From: an uncultured PS1 clade bacterium
GTDB lineage: Bacteria > Pseudomonadota > Gammaproteobacteria > PS1 > Pseudothioglobaceae
Direction: 5' to 3'
Assembly: GCA_937950605.1 (NCBI GenBank)
Contig: CALFDA010000004.1
Coordinates: 1 to 41,024, forward strand
DNA length: 41,024 nt
Below the pieces are notes generated by a model. The model was given only the letters and a program-made list of their open reading frames with translations. It did no database searches and was not told where the DNA came from. Of the stretch, positions 32,193 to 41,024 are shown one piece after another; position 1 is the first letter of the stretch, and every line of letters starts with the position of its first letter. Made by a program: the position numbers and the translations under genes.

Positions 32193-33101
32193 TTAGCTGA
32201 CAAACAAGCGTTCGGGCTGTAGATAATTATTCTTTACCACTCCAATACCTAAGAAAACAGCGTTTTCATCGAAAATTTTAACCAAATTATTGCTTTGCTT
32301 TTCAACCCTGACTTTTCTGCCATAACAAATATCAACGACTTGTTGATTGTTAATAGCAATATTATGAATATTTGGCAACATATCTTCGCTTTTGCAAATT
32401 TTTGTATCTAGTTGTGAAAAATCATCGTTTTTTAATGCCTCTAAATCACAAAATTTAATAGTATCAGAGATGTCTATATGCGCAAAACCTATACGCCTAA
32501 GTTCAACAACATGCGCACCACAACCTAATTTATCACCAATATCAGCAATTAGTGAACGAATATAAGTACCTTTTGAACACAACACTTCTAAGTCAAAAAT
32601 GCCATTTTTATAATCTAAAAAATCAATATTATGAATGCTAACTGTGCGTGCTTTGCGCTTAATATTGATACCTTTTCTAGCAAGTTTGTACAAGGGCTGT
32701 CCATTTTTTTTGAGTGCTGAGTACATCGGTGGTACTTGCTTAATATTGCCTTGAAAACTTAGGGCGGTGGTTTGTATTTGTGCTGTTTTAAGCTGTGTGA
32801 AGTCTTTTATGCGAATAATTTGTCCTTCACAATCCAATGTATCAGTTGCTATCCCTAATTGCCCACGCACAAAGTAACGCTTATTGTAATTAAGTAAAAA
32901 TCTAGCAATTTTGGTTGCTTGCCCCAAGCAAATCGGCAATATGCCACTAGCCAGCGGGTCTAATGCACCTGTATGCCCCGCTTTTTTAGCAAAAAACAAA
33001 CGTTTAACCTTTTGCAAAGCGGCATTTGAGCTTAACCCCGTATCCTTGTCAAGTAAGATAACGCCATTAATATCTCTGCCTTTTGAGTTACGCCGTGGCA
33101 T
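32193..33101 (-). CDS. truB: tRNA pseudouridine(55) synthase
   Basis: NGVILLDKDTGLSSNAALQKVKRLFFAKKAGHTGALDPLASGILPICLGQATK. Confidence 0.97.
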   Translation of the reverse strand: MPRRNSKGRDINGVILLDKDTGLSSNAALQKVKRLFFAKKAGHTGALDPLASGILPICLGQATKIARFLLNYNKRYFVRGQLGIATDTLDCEGQIIRIKDFTQLKTAQIQTTALSFQGNIKQVPPMYSALKKNGQPLYKLARKGINIKRKARTVSIHNIDFLDYKNGIFDLEVLCSKGTYIRSLIADIGDKLGCGAHVVELRRIGFAHIDISDTIKFCDLEALKNDDFSQLDTKICKSEDMLPNIHNIAINNQQVVDICYGRKVRVEKQSNNLVKIFDENAVFLGIGVVKNNYLQPERLFVS

Positions 33102-33113
33102 GATAGGTTGTTG

Positions 33114-33452
33114 CTATAGTCTAGCAAGCAAATCGTCAATTCTTGCACCTGTATTTGGCGTTGGGTCATAAATAAACTTTAACATTGGCGTGTGTCGTAA
33201 ATCTAGTATTCTTGAGAGACGAGAACGAAAAAAACCGCTGGCTTTTTCAAGCAAAGGCACAATAATATTACGCTGACCTTCTGATACAGAATAAAAAACC
33301 TTTGCACTGGATAAATCGCTACTACTTAAAACATCGGTAATATTTACTTGTTTTAGTCTTGGGTCTTTGACTTCTTGCTTTAGCAACATAATCAATTCTC
33401 GACGAATCAACTCGTTAACTCTTGCAACTCTATAAGATGATTGCTTTGCCAT
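33114..33452 (-). CDS. rbfA: 30S ribosome-binding factor A
   Basis: MAKQSSYRVARVNELIRRELIMLLKQEVKDPRLKQVNITDVLSSSDLSSAKVFYSV. Start refined; the ORF-track start lies inside infB. Confidence 0.94.
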   Translation of the reverse strand: MAKQSSYRVARVNELIRRELIMLLKQEVKDPRLKQVNITDVLSSSDLSSAKVFYSVSEGQRNIIVPLLEKASGFFRSRLSRILDLRHTPMLKFIYDPTPNTGARIDDLLARL

Positions 33453-33468
33453 TAAATTGCTAAATTTG

Positions 33469-35883
33469 CTATAGGGTGCGAGAGCTTTCAACACGCTCAA
33501 AGACTTCAATTTGATCGCCTGCTTTAACGTCATAACCAACAACGCCAATACCACATTCAGTACCTGATTTAACTTCTTTTACATCATCTTTGAAGCGCCT
33601 CAAAGATTCTAATTCGCCTTCAAACACCACCACATTATCACGTAATACGCGAATTGGCGCATCTTTTTTAACCGCACCTTCCATAACAATACAACCTGCA
33701 ATATCACCTAATTTTTGCGATTTAAATACCTCTTTCACACTAGCAATGCCAATAATGTTTTCACTTAATTCGGGACCAAGTAACCCGCTCATAATAGCCT
33801 TGACATCATCAATGAGATTATAAATAATGGAGTAATATTCAATGCGCACGCCCTCTTCGTCCGCGGTTTTACGCGCCACAGCATCAGCACGCACATTAAA
33901 GCCAAGCACCAAGGCATCAGAAGCTGCTGCTAGGGCAATATCTGTATTGCTAATGCCACCCACACCACTTGCTACAACTTTTACTTTGACTTCATCGGTT
34001 GATAGTGCTTCTAAGGCTTCAACCAATGCCTGTGCAGAACCACGTACATCAGATTTTAATAGCACGTTGACCGTTGATACATTACTCTCTTGCATTTTTT
34101 GCAAAAAGTTGTCCATCTTCAATACTTTCTGTCTTTGTAATCCTGCTGCGCGTTCACGCACTTTCCTAAAGTTAGCTACCTCACGCGCTTTGCGCTCAGA
34201 TTCCACTACTAAAACCTCATCGCCAGAATCTGGCACACCTGATAGTCCCAAAATTTCAACAGGCATTGAAGGTTCTGCCTTTTTTAGCACCTTGCCTTGA
34301 TCATTAACAATTTGCTTAACCTTGCCATATTCCAAACCAGCAATCACAATATCACCTTTCTTCAAAACTCCTGATTGCACAAGAATAGTGGTTACCTTAC
34401 CACGCCCTTTTTCAAGACGTGCTTCTAGCACTACGCCGTGTGCTGGACCTTTGGCAACTGCTGAAAATTCCAACACCTCGGCGGTTAATGTAATAGCATC
34501 TAATAACTCTTCAATACCTTGACCCGTATGCGCTGATACGCCAACCATCATCACATCGCCACCCCACCCTTCAGAAATCACATTATGCGATGCAAGTTCT
34601 TGCTTAACTTTATCAATATCAGCACCCTCTTTATCAATTTTATTAATGGCCACAATAATTGGCGCTTCTACACTTTGTGCATGTTTGATTGATTCAATTG
34701 TTTGTGGCATAACACCATCATCTGCCGCTACTACTAAAATAATAATATCTGTTGTGTTAGCGCCTCGAGCACGCATTTTTGAAAACGCCGCATGTCCTGG
34801 CGTATCAATAAAGGTAATGTCGCCATCTTTTGCATGCACTTGATAAGCACCAATATGCTGCGTAATGCCACCAACTTCATTATCAGCAACTTTTGCTCGA
34901 CGAATCTTATCTAACAACGATGTTTTACCATGGTCAACATGCCCCATAATGGTTACAACTGGGGGTCTAAGCGTTTTATCACCAATGGCTTTTGCCTCTT
35001 CAATTAATTTATCTTCAATGGTTTCTTCTTTGCTGGCAATACCTTTGTGCCCCATTTCTTCCACTACTAAAAGCGCACTATCTTGGTCAATAATATCGTT
35101 GAGTGTTGCCATAACCCCCATGCCCATTAGTACTTTTAACACCTCTCCCGCCTTAGTTGTCATTTTTTGCGCTAGGTCGATAACTTTAATACTGTCGGGA
35201 ACCAAGATTTCATGTACCACTTTTTCAACTGGCTTTTGGAAACCGTGTTGTGCCTGCTCTGCTTGAATTTTTTGACTGAGGCGTGTTCTGTCTTTCTTTT
35301 TTAATTTTCTATTTGGGTTTTTCCTAACAACATGCAACTGTTCACGAGTAGTTGCGCTTGGCGTGTTGCGCAAACGTTTTGGTTTTTTTGTCTCTTTTGC
35401 TTCATCATTAACTTTAGCAATACCTGTTTTTTTGCTATCTTCTGCTTGTTTTTTTATTGTCTCTTTTTGGTTTTTAAGACTCTGTTCATTCTCTTTTTGC
35501 AAGCGTATCATTTCTTGACGCTTAGCATCTTGCGCTAGGAACTTTTCGTCTGCCTCACGACTAGCTTTTAAAGCCGCTTTGGCTTTTAGGACTGCCGCAG
35601 CGTCTCGCATGGGTGTTATGAGTACTTTTTTAGGACGCTTTTTCTTAACATGAATCTTGATGCCACCACTGTTGTTACTAGACTTGATGCTAGACCTGCG
35701 CGAAACTGAAATACTAGATTTGATTAATCCGCGTTTAGATAGACCTGCCATTAAAATTTTACGCTCATCTACTGCAATCTCAGAATCAGCAGTTTTGCCC
35801 TTTATGCCAGCATTTGCTAGGATCTCGATAACCTCATCTGGGGTTTTTTTTAGTGCTGTAGATAACGATTGAACTGTGGTCAT
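33469..35883 (-). CDS. infB: Translation initiation factor IF-2
   Basis: [46 protein letters not shown]; lysine-rich N-terminus. Confidence 0.98.
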   Translation of the reverse strand: MTTVQSLSTALKKTPDEVIEILANAGIKGKTADSEIAVDERKILMAGLSKRGLIKSSISVSRRSSIKSSNNSGGIKIHVKKKRPKKVLITPMRDAAAVLKAKAALKASREADEKFLAQDAKRQEMIRLQKENEQSLKNQKETIKKQAEDSKKTGIAKVNDEAKETKKPKRLRNTPSATTREQLHVVRKNPNRKLKKKDRTRLSQKIQAEQAQHGFQKPVEKVVHEILVPDSIKVIDLAQKMTTKAGEVLKVLMGMGVMATLNDIIDQDSALLVVEEMGHKGIASKEETIEDKLIEEAKAIGDKTLRPPVVTIMGHVDHGKTSLLDKIRRAKVADNEVGGITQHIGAYQVHAKDGDITFIDTPGHAAFSKMRARGANTTDIIILVVAADDGVMPQTIESIKHAQSVEAPIIVAINKIDKEGADIDKVKQELASHNVISEGWGGDVMMVGVSAHTGQGIEELLDAITLTAEVLEFSAVAKGPAHGVVLEARLEKGRGKVTTILVQSGVLKKGDIVIAGLEYGKVKQIVNDQGKVLKKAEPSMPVEILGLSGVPDSGDEVLVVESERKAREVANFRKVRERAAGLQRQKVLKMDNFLQKMQESNVSTVNVLLKSDVRGSAQALVEALEALSTDEVKVKVVASGVGGISNTDIALAAASDALVLGFNVRADAVARKTADEEGVRIEYYSIIYNLIDDVKAIMSGLLGPELSENIIGIASVKEVFKSQKLGDIAGCIVMEGAVKKDAPIRVLRDNVVVFEGELESLRRFKDDVKEVKSGTECGIGVVGYDVKAGDQIEVFERVESSRTL

Positions 35884-36051
35884 AGTGCTTTTTTACCTGA
35901 TTGTATATTTTGGACTAAGATAATTTTAGAGGTTTTTTGTAAAGATTTTACTTTTTGTTATTAAAATCCAAATTCACACTCTTTGAGGCGTAAATCAAAA
36001 ACTTGCTTATTTTACCAGCCTTATCTTTGCACAACTCAAAAAAGCCCATGC

Positions 36052-36170
36052 ATTAGCCAACATCATGTAAGAAGCATAAAGCAATAGTTTTTTATTCAAA
36101 AAATCGGCAAATATTTGTTTATCGTGCTGTATTTTATTGATGGGGTGTTTAAAGACATGATGTTGCTAAT
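36052..36170. repeat. Imperfect inverted repeat (16/15 nt arms, 88-nt spacer)
   Basis: ATTAGCCAACATCATG (36052-36067) versus CATGATGTTGCTAAT (36156-36170): complementary apart from a one-base bulge. Confidence 0.6.
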
Positions 36171-36315
36171 ATGTGAGATTGTTTTTGGATAAATCCATTT
36201 TGTAACGCTTTTTACACGCAAGAGCAACAATTAGGGGCAAACATGGGTTACCCCCATAGAGCAAAAGATGGCTAGCATCTAAAAGCGGGGTGTAAAAACC
36301 CTGATTAGCACTATG

Positions 36316-39300
36316 CTACCACAATTTCATATCAGTATTTTCTATCATGCTATACAATTCAAGGTCAGTTACTCCCGCCAGCGCAATAATAAAGTCTGCG
36401 CCACTACCGTCGCCTTCTCTATCAACACTAATAATGCTACTACTACCATGTTCGGTGATTTGAACAAATTTACTTGGGTCTAGTTTCAACATATCAATTA
36501 CAGAATCATCAAAGAAACCTTTCATCCACAGCAAATCTTCGCCTACTTGAAAGTCATAAATCACATCATATTCGCCCTTGTTGTCATCATATTTATCATA
36601 GAAAAAATTAAAATTATCCTCGCCATTGCCACCTATTAGAAAGTCATTGCCAAGATGACCTGTTATGGAATCATTGCCATCGCCACCCATTATGAAATTA
36701 TTGCCCGCATTACCTACTATAACGTCATCTCCACTACCGCCAGTTAGGGTTTGATGGTGGGAATAGTAGTTGTAAGTGTATATGTAGTCGCTATGTCTGG
36801 TGCCAAAGACAATATCTGAATCGTAATATTTGGAGTAACCATGGCTACTAACTGCACTAAATGCACTAGCTTGCTCTCCTTGCTCATTAACTATAGGCGT
36901 ATCTCCCGGAGCATATTTAACAAGATTGATATCCCTGCTTCTGCTTGTCGTCGCACTACCGGCAAATGTTAGTTTAATACTATTATCTGATTGAGAGTAA
37001 ATACCTGTGATGTCTCTTAACTTATTATTGATATAAACCTCAAAATCATTGATATTTAATAATTCAATAGGGGTGTTTATTTTCTGGTTGTAAGTTATTG
37101 TTACGTTGTTGCCATCAATATTAATATTTTGCACCCTAAATGTAGTATCGATCACCATATCTTGCGCCCTAAATGTGTTATCTATTGCGATGCTTTGGGT
37201 ATCGCTTTCATCATTTTGCCTGCCAGTTCTATCTTGTACTGAATTTGCTTTCAAAGTTAGTTCAATATGACCGACTGTTCTTGCATTAGGTATGATTTCA
37301 ACCTTCCAAGTCGAGGAAAATCCATCATTATCAAAATCAATAGCGTAAACCTTATCGATTGCGCCATTAGTAATCAAAAAATCATCTTCTGCAAGACCAG
37401 TGACGTCCTCAGAAAAAGTGTAGATATAACTAACAACATCAATTGATGAATCAACAATTGTTTCTTTACCATCATATTCTACGACTATATCCGAAATTGC
37501 ATTTTGCAAATGTATTGCATGATAGCCGGCAATATCTATATACAGCCTATCACGGTCGTGAACTTCGTTTGCTTGTCGATACAGCTCTTGAGCGTTTAAT
37601 AAATAGATGATGTCGTTGCCCTGTCTTTGAATCGTAAACACATTATCGGCATGCCGCAACAGCGGTAGCCCTGCATCAGTTCTATCCCATTTTCCCATTG
37701 CCTCTGCGTCATTATGAATTGCAACATCATAAATCATGCTATTGCCAATGTAATTATCGCTCTTGTTGCGATTAATCAAAAAACCATAATCTACATCCAA
37801 AGCCTCTTCGATATTTGCGCTATCTGATACACCGAACTCAATACTACTTTGAGGTTGATTATCATCAGATATAGTCATAGATACAGAAAAATCTCCACTA
37901 AACCTATATTGCGAAATTGCACCAGCATAAGAATAATATCTATTGACACTATGATGCATCGTGTTCCCTTCAAACTCAACATTTTCAATATCAGTCCAAT
38001 CTGTTACCTTATCTGTTAACACAATACTTGTTGAATCAAGAGTCGGTGATTTATTATTGTTTAAAGTAATAGCAAAGGTATCTGCAACACTAAACTCGCC
38101 ATCACTTGCAACAACTTGCACATCAATCTTACCCAAAACATTGTGAAGTGGAGCACCAGTGAAAATGCCTGTATTTTTATCAAAGTTAAGCCAATTTGGC
38201 AAAGAGTCACCATTTGCTAGGGTCGCGGTATAAGTTAGTGCATCACCATCTGCGTCGCTAAAATAAAACGCAGAATTTAAACTAAAGTTGTCATTTGTGT
38301 CAATGGACTGATCAGCAATGTTATTGACAAGCACAGGCGGGTTGTTGGCATCAACTACTAAAATAACAAAATTCTTTGTAACACTTAAATTGCCATCACT
38401 AGCATTAACTAGCACACCAAACTGCCCCACATCTTTATGTTGCGGAACGCCACTGAAAGTACCTGTGTTACGGTCAAAACCAAGCCAATCTGGAAAAGGT
38501 TTGCCACTCGCTGAGAGCGCATTGTAGATTAGCGTATCACCATCTGCATCATTAAAAGCAAACGCTATATTGAGACTAAGGTTTTGATTTTCGTATGCCA
38601 AATAATTGCTAGAAATACCATTTACAAGAGTAGGTTGATTGTTAGCACTGCTAATACTAATACTAAAGGTATCTGCAATACTAAACTCGCCATCACTTGC
38701 AACAACTTGCACATCAATATCGCCCACATTGCTATGTAGTGGAATGCCACTCAATATGCCTGTTGTTGGGTCAAGGCTCAGCCAATCTGGCAAAGAGTCG
38801 CCATTTGCTAGGGTCGCAGTATAAGTTAGTGCATCATAATCCACATCGCTAAAGTAAGTGCTAACATCAAGATTGAAATCATCGTTTTCACGAATATTTT
38901 GATTATCAATAGCTGCATTAAGTATGACTTCTTCATTAACATTAGCCACCTCAATAGTAATGGTTTGCATATCTTGATTACCCAACAGATCGGTAAAAAT
39001 CACATCAATAGAAAATGTATTTTTCAAACTACCTTCAAAATCTTTAGCAGCCTTATAGATGGTTTTAAAAGACAGCATGCCATCTGTTGTCAACTCAAAA
39101 AAATCATAATCTTTTTCGCTAGTAAGTAGCCACCTACCTGCTTGCGTTTTTTCGGTAGTTAAACTGCCAACCACCAAATCTGCTGTAGTTACATTGTCAA
39201 GGTCTACGACATATTCATCAACAGTGAAATGACTAACAGACCCAGCAATCACTGGAGATTGAGTATTCAAAATATAGTTACGCATAGCATAACCACCTAT

Positions 39301-41024
39301 TTTCTCGGCATCTACTAACTCGGGGTTTTGATTTAAATCTATGTGACGCGGGACAACTACAAATTTAATTGCGTTATGACCCTCTAATAACTCGGTGTTC
39401 CAATAGACATGTGTATGCCCAATGGGACTATGGGAATCAGGTTCTTCATACTGCGCGAAACTAGTAACATCTGTCCAAGTTGCGCCAATATCAACCGAAC
39501 CCCAAATTTTGAAATCATTCGTCAGCAAATAATCTAAACCAAGAGTGATTTCTTGCTCTGCTGTGCCAGTGATAAAATCCCACTGGTTTATGCCTGTATC
39601 GTTACTAATGCTAATATATGATGCCTTTATTGCATGACTTAGCATTTCTCGTTCGGCATCGTTAGCAAGATTAACAGCATTGTTAGCTGCTTTAAGAATC
39701 ACATCATAATCAGCAAATTCTTTCGCCTTGTCATAAACATTGGTAAACTTATCAAGGATTTGACTGATGTTATCATTGTTTTTAACAACTTCATCAAGTC
39801 TAGCTAGTGCTTCTTGATATGCTATTGCTATCGGATTATCAATATTTTCAAGCACGCCTTGGATAACGGCTTGCTCCTCTGAAGTAAGATTAGCATTAGT
39901 GCCATTGATAGTAACATTTACTACATCTTGTTTAATTTTATCAACAAAATCTTGTAGAACTCTTTCGGCAACACTGCCTCTAAATTCATGAATAGAGTCT
40001 TCTAGAATCGTTTTAGCATTATCTCTAATTGATTGGACTTGATTTCTATCTTGAGTTAAATTTTCCATAACCTTTCTTGCACCTTCATGCAATAATTCAT
40101 GGATATTTGAACCTGTTGTTGTGCCTCTTGTGCTATGTGTTGTATCAACTCTACTAATAGCATCGGCAACTTTATCAATAACATTTTTGGTGGTTTTGCC
40201 ATCATGTTCCATGCCTGAAAGTGCAGCGGCAACACTGCCTGCTAGTTTTGAAGCGTCATAGTCTGCATAGTCTAGATTATCATCTTCTGTGCTGTTTAAT
40301 GTATCTATGGCAGTTTTGGTTACAAGGCGTTTTAGATTTAGTGCTGATGTTGTAAGTTGTTCAACCCGATTAATTTCAGCTTCTGCAAAAACTGGTTTTT
40401 CGTCTTCTCTTATATTACCTTCAAAGCCGAGAACTTTAGCCATAATCGTGGTTTGAACGTTAATATAAACTTCATTTATGCTTGGTCTAACTACAAAAAA
40501 GGAGTATAAATCAGTGGTTAAGAGTTTTTCCTCATTGGTTAATTCGTCTTTGTAGCTGACTCCATCTGTAGAACTAATATGCAAATATGCAGCCCCTGTA
40601 TAGTTGTGCCCTTCATTAAACGCAAACTCGTAAGTGCCATATTCATTAGTATAACCTTCGCCTATTTTGGTATGTGTGCCATCGGCTGTGTAGATAACAA
40701 CCTTATGACCTGCACCAGACATGCCTGCTGAGAATCTACCTTGAAGTATATTACCCAAATCTAATGAATTACCCGCACTACCTAAACTACCTGAAGTGCC
40801 CGAACTACCTGAAGCACCTGAAGAATTGTCCCCACTTAACAAACCAAAGGCAGGTAGAGCATGTACAGGGCTAGTTGCATTTGCAAGATAAATACTACTA
40901 AAACTTTCTGCAAATGGGGTGGATTGAGTATTAGCAATGGCTAATAGTGCATCATTATCGCCATAGAAATAAACGACTGTTGAACCATCATCAAGGGCAA
41001 CAAAATTGCCCTCAACAACATAAT
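36316..41024 (-). CDS. Large multidomain RTX/cadherin-like protein, putative type I secretion substrate or adhesin (partial, 5' end outside window)
   Basis: Frame stays open past the ORF-track TTG start at 40842 to the window edge (YVVEGNFVALDDGSTVVYFYGDNDALLAIANTQSTPFAESFSSIYLANATSPVHALPAFGLLSGDN...). Three He_PIG/cadherin-like repeats, Ig-like 'FSEDVTGLAEDDFLITNG' domain, SwmB-like segment, RTX repeats GGSGDDVIVGNAGNNFIMGGDGNDSITGHLGNDFLIGGNGEDNF. Confidence 0.88.
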   Translation of the reverse strand, partial: YVVEGNFVALDDGSTVVYFYGDNDALLAIANTQSTPFAESFSSIYLANATSPVHALPAFGLLSGDNSSGASGSSGTSGSLGSAGNSLDLGNILQGRFSAGMSGAGHKVVIYTADGTHTKIGEGYTNEYGTYEFAFNEGHNYTGAAYLHISSTDGVSYKDELTNEEKLLTTDLYSFFVVRPSINEVYINVQTTIMAKVLGFEGNIREDEKPVFAEAEINRVEQLTTSALNLKRLVTKTAIDTLNSTEDDNLDYADYDASKLAGSVAAALSGMEHDGKTTKNVIDKVADAISRVDTTHSTRGTTTGSNIHELLHEGARKVMENLTQDRNQVQSIRDNAKTILEDSIHEFRGSVAERVLQDFVDKIKQDVVNVTINGTNANLTSEEQAVIQGVLENIDNPIAIAYQEALARLDEVVKNNDNISQILDKFTNVYDKAKEFADYDVILKAANNAVNLANDAEREMLSHAIKASYISISNDTGINQWDFITGTAEQEITLGLDYLLTNDFKIWGSVDIGATWTDVTSFAQYEEPDSHSPIGHTHVYWNTELLEGHNAIKFVVVPRHIDLNQNPELVDAEKIGGYAMRNYILNTQSPVIAGSVSHFTVDEYVVDLDNVTTADLVVGSLTTEKTQAGRWLLTSEKDYDFFELTTDGMLSFKTIYKAAKDFEGSLKNTFSIDVIFTDLLGNQDMQTITIEVANVNEEVILNAAIDNQNIRENDDFNLDVSTYFSDVDYDALTYTATLANGDSLPDWLSLDPTTGILSGIPLHSNVGDIDVQVVASDGEFSIADTFSISISSANNQPTLVNGISSNYLAYENQNLSLNIAFAFNDADGDTLIYNALSASGKPFPDWLGFDRNTGTFSGVPQHKDVGQFGVLVNASDGNLSVTKNFVILVVDANNPPVLVNNIADQSIDTNDNFSLNSAFYFSDADGDALTYTATLANGDSLPNWLNFDKNTGIFTGAPLHNVLGKIDVQVVASDGEFSVADTFAITLNNNKSPTLDSTSIVLTDKVTDWTDIENVEFEGNTMHHSVNRYYSYAGAISQYRFSGDFSVSMTISDDNQPQSSIEFGVSDSANIEEALDVDYGFLINRNKSDNYIGNSMIYDVAIHNDAEAMGKWDRTDAGLPLLRHADNVFTIQRQGNDIIYLLNAQELYRQANEVHDRDRLYIDIAGYHAIHLQNAISDIVVEYDGKETIVDSSIDVVSYIYTFSEDVTGLAEDDFLITNGAIDKVYAIDFDNDGFSSTWKVEIIPNARTVGHIELTLKANSVQDRTGRQNDESDTQSIAIDNTFRAQDMVIDTTFRVQNINIDGNNVTITYNQKINTPIELLNINDFEVYINNKLRDITGIYSQSDNSIKLTFAGSATTSRSRDINLVKYAPGDTPIVNEQGEQASAFSAVSSHGYSKYYDSDIVFGTRHSDYIYTYNYYSHHQTLTGGSGDDVIVGNAGNNFIMGGDGNDSITGHLGNDFLIGGNGEDNFNFFYDKYDDNKGEYDVIYDFQVGEDLLWMKGFFDDSVIDMLKLDPSKFVQITEHGSSSIISVDREGDGSGADFIIALAGVTDLELYSMIENTDMKLW
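38040..38925 (-). repeat. Three tandem cadherin/He_PIG-like domain repeats of about 98 aa inside the large RTX protein
   Basis: Units share 'YFSDVDYDALTYTATLANGDSLPDWLSLDPTTGILSGIPLHSNVGDIDVQVVASDGEFSIADTFSI'. Units 1 and 3 are near identical in places; unit 2 is more divergent. Confidence 0.85.

Noticed and set aside
33590-35872. Chain of plus-strand ORFs (77-152 aa) inside infB
   Set aside because: All antisense to the strongly supported infB reading frame; Ser/Thr-rich shadow translations without recognisable domains.
36000-36160. Short minus-strand reading frame (...HDKQIFADFLNKKLLLYASYMMLANAWAFLSCAKIRLVK) as a transposase remnant
   Set aside because: Short, no credible start, no recognisable transposase motif.
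36243-36257. ATGGG-ttacc-CCCAT and nearby AGATG-gctag-CATCT hairpins downstream of the RTX gene
   Set aside because: Five-bp stems without a clear T-run; could be chance.

Overview
The window looks like a compact, AT-rich gammaproteobacterial chromosome segment. Gene content and style suggest the SUP05/Thioglobus or bivalve-symbiont clade, but that is inference. Most of it is housekeeping: sulP (partial), purB-rpsP-rimM, acnB, a minus-strand run adk / dsbD / aroQ-accB-accC-argC-erpA-citrate synthase-ubiE, grpE | nadK-recN, icd, HAD phosphatase-ilvA, dksA, bioA, lpxK-(Trm112-like)-kdsB-folD-glutaredoxin, and infB-rbfA-truB. The accessory content is: (i) two paralogous repeat-rich RTX proteins that look type I secreted (19.2-21.0 kb, and 36.3 kb to the right edge). 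They share an N-terminal module, and one has a 5x octanucleotide repeat just upstream of its start. (ii) A compact Type II-like restriction-modification pair, a DPPY methyltransferase overlapping an HNH nuclease, between bioA and lpxK, with a perfect inverted repeat and a hexanucleotide microsatellite upstream. Other points are a DsbD with a duplicated N-terminal domain, a Cys4-LID adenylate kinase, interrupted rpsP-rimM-trmD-rplS and nusA-infB gene orders, and a small gene missing from the ORF track (29923-30084). No rRNA, tRNA, CRISPR array or intact mobile element was recognised.
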